Notes under the pieces: generated by a model
The model's database searches: none
Seen by the model: only the letters and a program-made list of their open reading frames with translations
What the model was told of the DNA's origin: nothing
Position numbers and translations under genes: made by a program
Part shown: positions 1 to 9,400 of the stretch, piece after piece
How the letters are laid out: each line of letters begins with the position of its first letter
Numbering within the stretch: position 1 is the first letter of the stretch
NCBI GenBank assembly: GCA_900754285.1
Contig: CAAECB010000071.1
Span: forward strand, 1 to 10,250
Length of the DNA stretch: 10,250 nt
Direction of reading: 5' to 3'
Origin: Clostridia bacterium
Lineage (GTDB): Bacteria; Bacillota; Clostridia; TANB77; CAG-508

Positions 1-2
1 GA

Positions 3-491
3 GACCATACAGTATTAATAAAAGAAGATAACACAGTATGGAGTGTAGGATGGAATGGAGCAGGAGCATTAGGACAAGGAATAACAACACAATATACAAC
101 AGTTATAGGAGAAGTAAAGGAACAAGTAGAAGAAGCAGATGGACAAAAAACAGAAAAACCAATAACAGACGCAAAACATGTAATAGCAGCAGGAGACACA
201 ACATACATAACAAGACAAAAAGATGAAAATGGAAAAGCACAAGGAATGTATGCAACAGGATACAACAATTATGGAATGCTATTTACACAAGATGTAACAG
301 CAAGAACATATGCAACACCAGTAGAAACAGATAAAGACATATTAACAGCAACAATAACAAAAAATTATGGATACCAATCAGGTGCAATAGCAGACATAAA
401 CGGAACAGTATACACAGTAGGATATAATGCAAATGGTGAAATAGGAAACGGAACAACAGAAAGCTCAATAAACAAAACATGTATAAGCCAA
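3..491 (+). repeat. Propeller block A, last three RCC1 blades (partial)
   Basis: Residues 1-163 hold three blades, starting at about 3, 168 and 336. By analogy with the complete blocks they are blades 5-7 of a propeller whose first four blades precede the window. The first has VWSVGWNGAGALG, with Trp and Ala in place of the usual Tyr and Gln. The second has the line MYATGYNNYG followed by LFTQ rather than QLG. The third ends VYTVGYNANGEIG. A charged, Glu/Lys-rich insertion at about 108-167 separates the first two blades. The last two blades match blades 6 and 7 of block B closely (MY.AGYNNYG, then TKN..YQ, AIAD, VYTVGYN.NGE.G), which marks A and B as sister modules. Confidence 0.88.
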
Positions 492-3400
492 GTAAAACTA
501 CAAGCAACACCAAGCATAATAAACTACAAAAAAGCAGGAGACTCAGGAAAACAAATAGAATACACAGTATCAGCAGGATTCAACTTATTATATGACACAA
601 TAGACCAAGGAAACTGTGAATTCAAAACACTAGATTCAGATGTAGCAACAGTAGATGAAGACGGAGTAGTAACAGCAACTGGAGTAGGAACAACATATAT
701 AAGAATATACAACAAACAAAACGACTGTTATGCAGCAGTAAAAGTCCAAGTAAATGGGGAACAAGGACGTACAGCAGCAAAAATAGTAGGAGGCTGGAAC
801 CACTTTGCAGCATTAAAAGCAAATGGAGAAGTATGGACCTGGGGACATAATGGATATGGACAACTAGGAGTAGGAAACACAGAAAGAAAAATAAAACCAA
901 CAAAAACAAACATCTACGACTCAAAAGACACAACACAAACAGAATATGCAATAGATGTAGCAGCAGGAGCATACCATACACTAGTATTAAAATCAGATGG
1001 AACAGTATGGACAACAGGATATAATGGATATGGACAATTAGGAACAGGAACAACACAATCAGAAACAGAATTTAAACAAGTAACAGGAATACCAGAAAAA
1101 GTAATAGCAATAACAGCAAATGTACATACATCTTATGCGCTAACAGAAAGTGGAAAAGTATATGGATGGGGATACAACTACTATGGACAACTTGGAATAA
1201 ACAATAATGCAGACCAAACAAGACCAGTAAGAATGCAAAAAGTATCAAACATCATTCAAATTTCAGCAGGAGACAGTTATATAACAATGTTAGACGCAAA
1301 TGGAAGTGTATGGAATGTAGGATATAATGGAAACGGACAATTTGGAGTAAATAATTACACAACATATTATTTACCACAACAAATGAAAACAGAAGATGGA
1401 AGTGGAATATTACAAAACATCAAAAAAGTATCAGCAGGAGCAACACACACAATAGTACTATCAGATGACGGAACAGCATATGCAACAGGATACAATGGAT
1501 ATGGACAATTAGGAATAGGAGATACAACAACAAAAATATTACCAACAAAAATGATAGACACAGAAGGAAACGTAGTAACAAGAATAAAAGATATAGAAGC
1601 AAATGGATATTCAAGCATGGTATCAGTAAAACCAACAACTACAACAGACACAACAGGAAACCAAACAACAACAGCAGGAATGTATATAGCAGGATACAAC
1701 AACTATGGACAACTATACACAAAAAATGCAGTATCAAGAACAAACTTAACAAAAGTACAAGAAGATAAAAATATAATAACAATGGCAAGCACAAAAAATC
1801 CATCATATCAAACATCAGCAATAGCAGATGATTTAGGACTAGTATATACAGTAGGATATAATGGAAATGGAGAAATGGGAGATGACTCAACAAGTACAAC
1901 AACAGAGCCAACAAGCATTTCAGATGCAAGCCTAAAAGTAAACACAAGAAAAATCCAATTAAACTTAGACACAAATAATATAACAAAACAAATAGAAGCA
2001 AACACAGACCTAGGATTCAACATATTATTTGACCAAGTAACAAATGAGCAAATATCATACAAAACACAAGATGATAACATAGCAACAGTAAATAACACAG
2101 GACTAGTAACAGGAAAAAAATACGGAACAACAAAAATAGAAGTAACAACAAACAAATTACCAAACACAGTACTAGTAGAAGTAGAAGTATTAAGAAAAGA
2201 TGATATAACAATGCCAAAAACAGTAAGTGGCCAAGACTTCACAGTAGCACTAAAATCAGACGGAACAGTATGGACATGGGGATACAACGGCTATGGACAA
2301 CTAGGATTAGGAGATAAAACAAACAGATACAAACCAACACAAATAAATATAACAGATGTAGTAGACATAGCAGCAGGAAACAACCATGTATTACTAGTAA
2401 CAAAAGACGGAAAAGTATACTCTTATGGAACAAACAGTTATGGACAATTAGGAAGAGATGGAAACACACTATTACCAGAAGAAATACCAAACCTAGAAAA
2501 CATAGAAAAAGTAGCAGCATCAAACTATCACTCAATGGCATTAGGAAAAGACGGATCTGTATATACATGGGGATATAACGGAAACGGACAACTAGGAAAC
2601 GGAACAACAATAAGTAACAGTATACCAAGCAAAATACGACTAACAAACATAACAAAAATAGAAGCAGGAGAACAAACATCAACAGCAATAGATGGAGATG
2701 GCAACTTATATGCATGGGGATATAATGGTTATGGACAACTAGGAAATGAAACAACAACAAATGTATACCTACCAAGAAAAGTATTATCACTAAATAACAT
2801 AGTAGATGTAGCAGTAGAAAACGGAACAATAGTTGCAGTAAACAAAAACGGAGAAGTATTAGCAAGTGGTTATAATGGATATGGAAACTTAGGAAACAAC
2901 ACAACACAAAACAGCACAAAATTCGAAAAAGTAATAGAAAAAATAGACACAACAACAACAGATACTGGAACAACAGAAACACCAACATATCTAACAGGAG
3001 TAAAAAGTGTAACAGCAGGATTAAATTATGCAGTAGCAGTAAAAGAAGATGGAACAGCTATTTCATGGGGAATAAATAGTTATGCACAATCTTCAAATGG
3101 AACAACTACAAATAATTTATTACCAGTTACATTAAAATACTCACAAGATAAAGACCAAATAGACAAAATAATAAGTGTATCAGCAGGAAATAATACAACA
3201 GTAGTAGCAAGAGAAGATGGAAAAGTATGGACAATAGGGCAAAATAATTATGGACAACTAGGAGACAGTTCAGTATCAAACAAAAAAGAATTTGTATGTA
3301 TAAGCAAACCAATATTACTATTTGAAGAAACACCAATAAGAATAAAAGGCATAGGAAACACAAAAAATGCACAAGTCAACATGTCACAAGGATTCAATTT

Positions 3401-6400
3401 ATTGTACAACAAAGTAGACAACACAGACTTTACTTATGAAATAAAAAACACAAAAGTAGCAACAGTAGATAAAACAACAGGAAAAATAACATCAGTAAAA
3501 AAAGGAAAAACATCACTAACAGTGACAGACAAAATATCAGGACAAACAACATCAGCAGATGTATATGTCTTAGGAGCAGATGATATAACATTCCCACAAA
3601 TTTTAAGTAACAACTATGCTACATTAACTCTAAAATCAAATGGAGAAATATGGAGCTATGGATATAATGGATATGGACAATTAGGAACAGGAGACACATC
3701 AAACAAAATCTTACCAACATATACAGGAACAACTAACATTGTACAAATAGGATTAGGAACAACACACGCAATAGCAGTAGACACAGATGGACATGTATGG
3801 ACATGGGGCTACAATAATTATGGACAATTAGGAAATGGCACAACATCAGGAACAACACTACAAAAACAACAAGTAAAATCACCAGACGGAAAGGGAGTAC
3901 TAGAAAACATAGTATCAGTAGCAGCAGGAGACTCATACTCAGTAGCACTAGACAAAAATGGAAATGTCTACACATGGGGCTATAATGGCTATGGAAACTT
4001 AGGCTTAGGAAACACAGACTATAGAACATTACCAGTAAAAGTAGACAATTTACAAGGAATAATCAAAATAGCAGCAGGAAATGTATCAACATTCGCAATA
4101 GACAATAACAATCATCTATGGGCAGCAGGATACAATGGCTATGGAAACTTAGGAGACGGAACAACAGGAGACAAAACACAATTCACAAAATTACAAACAA
4201 TAGAAAATGTAGCAGAAGTATCAGTAAGTCCAACAAACAGCACAATAGCATTATTACTAGATGGAACAGTATGGGGATTCGGACATAATGCAAACAACCA
4301 ATTAACAAATGTAGGAGGAGCAATACCACAACAATTACAAGGTCCAGATGGAGCACTAAAAGATATAACATCAATAGGAACAGGATATTATACAGGATAT
4401 GCCATAACATCAGAAGAAAAAGTAGTTGCATGGGGATTAGACAACTACTCACAACTAGCATCAACAGAAACAGGAACAACAAAAGAAACACCTGTATATA
4501 TGAAAGACAAAGATGGAAATGACTTCACAGATGCAATGATAGTATCAGGAGGAATCTATAACACAGAACTAGCCAAAAACGACGGAACAGTATGGAGTAT
4601 AGGATACAATGGATATGGAGAATTAGGAGATGGTTCATCAACATCAAAAGCAAAAATAGAAACAATATCAACACAATATGTAAAACTACAAGAACGTGAA
4701 GCAACACTAAAACTATCAAATCCAAATTATCAAATAAATCCAACAACAGTATATGGATTCAACCTATTATTTGACGAAATAGAAAACAAAGGATTCACAT
4801 ACAAATCATCAGACGAAACTGTAGCAAAAGTAGACGAAACAACAGGAAAAGTAACAGCAACAGGACTAGGAAGAGCATATATAACAGTAACAGCAAAAGG
4901 CACAGAAGAAGAAACACGAGTAGTAATAAATGTCATAGCAGAAAACAAAAAAGTAAAAGAAAAAATAGAAGCAGGACACATACACACACTAGCACTAAAA
5001 CAAGACGGAACAATTTGGAGTTGGGGAAACAACACACAAGGAGAAATGGGAAACGGAACAATAAGTTCAATAAAAACAACAGAACCAACACAAATCGAAA
5101 AAGGAATATACAAAGAAACACAAACAACACAAACACCAGACGGATCAACACAAACGACAACAACAGAAAAAGAAGTAACATTAGACAACATAAAAGACAT
5201 AGCAGCAGGATATTACTATAACTTAGCAGTAGACAGTGAAGGACAAGTATATTCTTGGGGGTATAACGGTTATGGACAACTAGGAGACAACACAACAGAA
5301 TCAAAATCAATTCCAACACGCATAGAAGGATTAGGAGAAATAGAAAAAGTATATATCAATGGAAACACAAGTATGGCAATAAACAAACAAGGAGAAATCT
5401 ATATATGGGGATATGAATATAGTAAAACTCCAGAAAAATTGAACTTCTATAGCAAAGCAGTAGATATACACGGAAAACTAATACTAGCAGAAGATGGAAG
5501 TGTATGGAACATATCAGGAAATACACCATCAAGAATAGCAGAACTAAAAAATATAGTAGAAATAGCATCAGGAGACAGTTATTACTCAGCACTAGATACA
5601 AAAGGACAAGTATGGGTATGGGGATATAACGGATATGGACAACTATCACAAGGAAACACAAACAACATAAATGAACCAACAACAGTAAAAATAGAAAAAC
5701 CAAAAACAGACCCAGACGAAGAAACACAATACGAAACATTACAAGACATAGTAGAAATAAAAGCAGGAAATCAAAACTTAGAAATGATAACAAACACAGG
5801 AGAAATCTATGTCTCAGGATACAATGGTAATGGACAACTAGGAATAGGAAATTACTCAACATATAACACAATAGCAGTAAAATCAAAAAATATGGACCAA
5901 ACAAAATTAATTGACTCAAAAGCATATCATAGTATAGCATCAGACAGAAGCGGATTTGTATACACAACAGGATATAATGCACAAGGACAACTAGGAAATG
6001 GAACATATACACAATCAAACGAATTTACTGTAATAGGAGACACATATGTACATTTAAGTGAAAACAGAATATCAATAGAAGAAGGAAAAGACAAACAAGT
6101 AACAGCCTCACTAGACAACAAATTCAACCTAATAAATGATACTGTAGACAGTGGAAACATCAGTTACGAAACCCTAAACAGTGAAATAGCAACAGTAAAC
6201 CAAGATGGAACAATACACGCAAAGAAAATGGGAACAGTAGAAATAATAGTAACACATCAAATAACACATAAAACAGCAACAATATTTGTACAAGTAGTAC
6301 CAGAAGGTAAAGTAACAGTACCAAAATTAGAAATTGGAAACACACATTCAGCAGCATTAAAAGCAGATGGAACAGTGTGGACATGGGGAAATAACTCTAA

Positions 6401-9400
6401 TGGACAATTAGGAACTGGAAACAACACAAGCAAAACATCACCAATAAAAGTAATGAACATACAAGACGTAATAGACCTATCAGTAGGATATTATGACACA
6501 GCAGTAGTAAAAAAAGACGGAACAGTATGGACATGGGGATACAACGGCTATGGACAATTAGGAGAAGGAACATCTTCAGACAGAACCACACCAGTACAAG
6601 TAATAAAACCAGATGGAGCACCACTAACAAAAATAGTAAAAGTATCAGCAGGAACATACAGAACAGTAGCATTAGATGAAGAAGGCAATGTATGGGTATG
6701 GGGATATGGTTATGGAAGCACAGCAACAAAATTAACAACAATAAATAATGTTATAGACATCTCTCCAAACTATGCAGTAACACAAACAGGAGAAGTATAC
6801 AAAATAGACGGACAAAAACTAACAATAAGCAATATAATAAGAGTATCAGAAGGCGCAAATCATGCTTTATTCCTAACAAAAACTGGAAAAGGATATAGTG
6901 TAGGAACAAACAACAAAGGACAACTAGGAGATGGAACAACAGTAAACAAAAACTCACCAGTAATGATACAAAACAGCACAGGAATCCAAACATTATCAGA
7001 AATCAAAGAACTAAAAGCAGGAACAGAATACTCAATGGCAATAATGAAAAATGGAGACACATATACATGGGGAAGCAATGAAAACAGCAAACTAGGAACA
7101 ACACAAGATAATTACACAGTATATCCAAAGAAAAATGAACAAACAAACCCATCAATATTCGGAGCAGCAGGGCCAAACAATACAGGAATAATAGACGAAC
7201 AAGGATATGTATACACATGGGGATTAGGAAAATATGGAAACCTAGGAAACAGACTATATAACACAACATCAGAACCTGTATTAGTAGGAGCAGAAGAAGC
7301 AGGATTAGACGAATATGACATCATATTACACCCAGGAGAAACACATCAAATCACAGTAACAAACAAAACATTTAATGTATTAAAAGAAATACAAGAAACA
7401 GGAACAATAAACTACAACATTGGAAATAGCAATATAGCAAGTATTTCAAACACAGGACTAGTAACAGGAGCAAAAGAAGGAAAAACTACAGCAATAGTAA
7501 CAAAAGCTGATACAGGAGCAACAAGTATAGCAAATGTAACAGTATTACCAGCAGGTGTAGAGATAGAACCAATGGCATTAACCTGTATGTCACACACAGT
7601 AGTATTAAAAGCAAATGGAACAGTATGGGCATATGGACTAAACTCAAGTTATGAGCTAGGAAATGGAAATACAAAGAGTAGTGATAGACCATTACAAATA
7701 AAATTCCCAGACGGAGTAAAAATCAAACAAATAGCAGTAGGAAACACACATAATCTAGCATTAGACACAGAAGGCAATGTATGGGGATGGGGAGTAAACT
7801 CAAACAATTCACTAGGAACAACATCAAGTACACCAGTATACTTAGGAATAAATAATGTAAAGAAAATAGCAGCAAACAATGATCAAAGCATGATCCTAAC
7901 AAAAGATGGATATGTATATGTATGGGGACTAAACTCAAATGGGGAATTGGGAATAGGAACATACAATCAAGTAACAACACCAACATTATTAGACTATGTA
8001 AACAATGTATTAGATATATCAATAGGAAAAAATCACACAATGATATTAACAACAAATGGCAAAGTCCTAACAAGTGGATTAAATAGTTATGGTCAAACAG
8101 GAAAAGACGGAGGAAAATCAAACACATTCACAGAAATAGAATTACCAGAAACAATAGGAAAAATCTCAGCAGGAGACAACCACAGTGTGCTACTAAGTGT
8201 AACAGGAAATGTATACACATTTGGATATAATGAAAACGGACAACTAGGACTAGGAACAAAAACAAATGTAACAAAACCAACAAAAACAAACATGACAAAT
8301 ATCATGGAAATCTCAGCAGGAAGAAACCACACAGTAGTATTAGGAGCAAACAGAGTATTATATTCTACAGGTTCAAACAGTAATGGACAATTAGGAATAG
8401 GAACAAAAGATGATAAATTATTATTCACAGAAATAACAAAAGTACAAGACATGATGTCAATATCATCTGGAAACACATATAGTGTAGCAATAAAATATGA
8501 TGGAGATGTATATGGATGGGGAGACTACTATCATGGAACATCATCAGTAAAAACGAAAACAAACAGTAGAATACCAGTAAAAATAGGAAATGACTCAGCA
8601 TATGCAGAAGAACCAGAAATAACAGTAAACATTAATGGAACAAAACAAATAGAAATAACACCAAAATACAGCTTCAATGTATTCAAAGAAGAAGACGAAG
8701 AAGACAGTGACTTTACATTTACATCAATAAATGAAGACATAGCAAAAGTAAACGAAAAAGGACTAGTAACAGGAACAAAAGTAGGAACAACATGGGTAAG
8801 AGTAACAGAAAAATCAACAGGAAAAGAAAATATTGTAATAGTAAGAGTAATAGAAGGAGACTCAAAATATGCTTCACAAATAGCAGGAGGAGATGGATAT
8901 GCAGCAGTATTAAAAGCAGATGGAAGCATATGGGGATTTGGATATAACTCAGACGGACAATTAGGAAATGACAAACTAGCACCAATAAATGTACCAAGTC
9001 AAACAAACATATTAGCAACATACAAACAAATCAAAGCAGGAAAAAAATTCACAGTAGCATTAAGAGAAGATGGAACAGTATGGGCATGGGGAGACAATAC
9101 TTATGGACAACTAGGCCAAGGAAACAGAGTATCAGCAAAAAAACCAGTACAAGTACAAAACCTAACAAATATAGTATCAATAGCAGCAGGAGACAACCAC
9201 GCAATAGCAATAGACAACTTAGGAAATGTCTACACATGGGGACTAAACAGCAAAGGACAACTAGGAAATGGAACAACACAAACAGTAAGTACACCAGAAA
9301 AGATAACAGGATTAGATAACCAAATGGTTAAAATAGCAGCTGGAGGAAATCTAAGTGCAATAATAGACTCAACAGGAGATGTATATGTATTTGGAGACAA

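Larger units (their letters stand above)
756..1931 (+). repeat. Propeller block B, seven RCC1 blades
   Basis: Residues 252-643. Blades start at about 756, 948, 1098, 1248, 1416, 1581 and 1770. Blades 1-5 are near-consensus: HFAALKANGEVWTWGHNGYGQLG, then HTLVLKSDGTVWTTGYNGYGQLG, YGWGYNYYGQLG, WNVGYNGNGQFG and YATGYNGYGQLG. Blade 6 carries a Thr-rich insertion (1629-1679) between its second and third strands and ends NYGQLYTKN, without the QLG turn. Blade 7 ends VYTVGYNGNGEMG. Seven blades is the number that closes one RCC1 propeller. Loops between blades 1 and 2 (about 915-947) and 6 and 7 are lengthened by hydrophilic residues. Confidence 0.9.

Noticed and set aside
38..226. Short plus-strand open frame rich in Arg, Asn and Ser (also 5015-5221 and 9080-9319)
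   Set aside because: These are frame-shifted readings of the same RCC1 coding sequence. The Arg/Asn/Ser/Thr-rich products are artefacts of the codon bias.
2239..2988. A 249-residue open frame on the minus strand, the longest of many on that strand
   Set aside because: It is the antisense of clear RCC1 blades. Its product is a Leu/Phe/Val-rich string with no recognisable domain, as expected from the complement of A-rich codons. All the other minus-strand open stretches across the window have the same character.
4500..4502. In-frame ATG codons as internal starts of separate genes
   Set aside because: Internal Met codons such as this one lie in the middle of blades. No stop precedes them and no convincing Shine-Dalgarno spacing is seen, so splitting the frame is not justified.
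5337..5549. Possible frameshift or deletion at the shortened blades 3-4 of propeller E
   Set aside because: The frame stays open on both sides, the RCC1 pattern resumes in the same frame, and block F has a matching shortened pair. This is inherited structure, not a sequencing error.
5356..6018. A 220-residue minus-strand open frame that looks like a hydrophobic membrane protein
   Set aside because: The hydrophobic composition comes from reading the complement of ATA, GTA, ACA and AAA-type codons. It lies wholly antisense to propeller E and has no independent support.
1017..6600. Regularly spaced short repeats that might suggest a CRISPR array
   Set aside because: The repeats are about 150 bases apart, vary in sequence and encode protein motifs in one frame. 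No conserved repeat with unique 30-40 base spacers exists.
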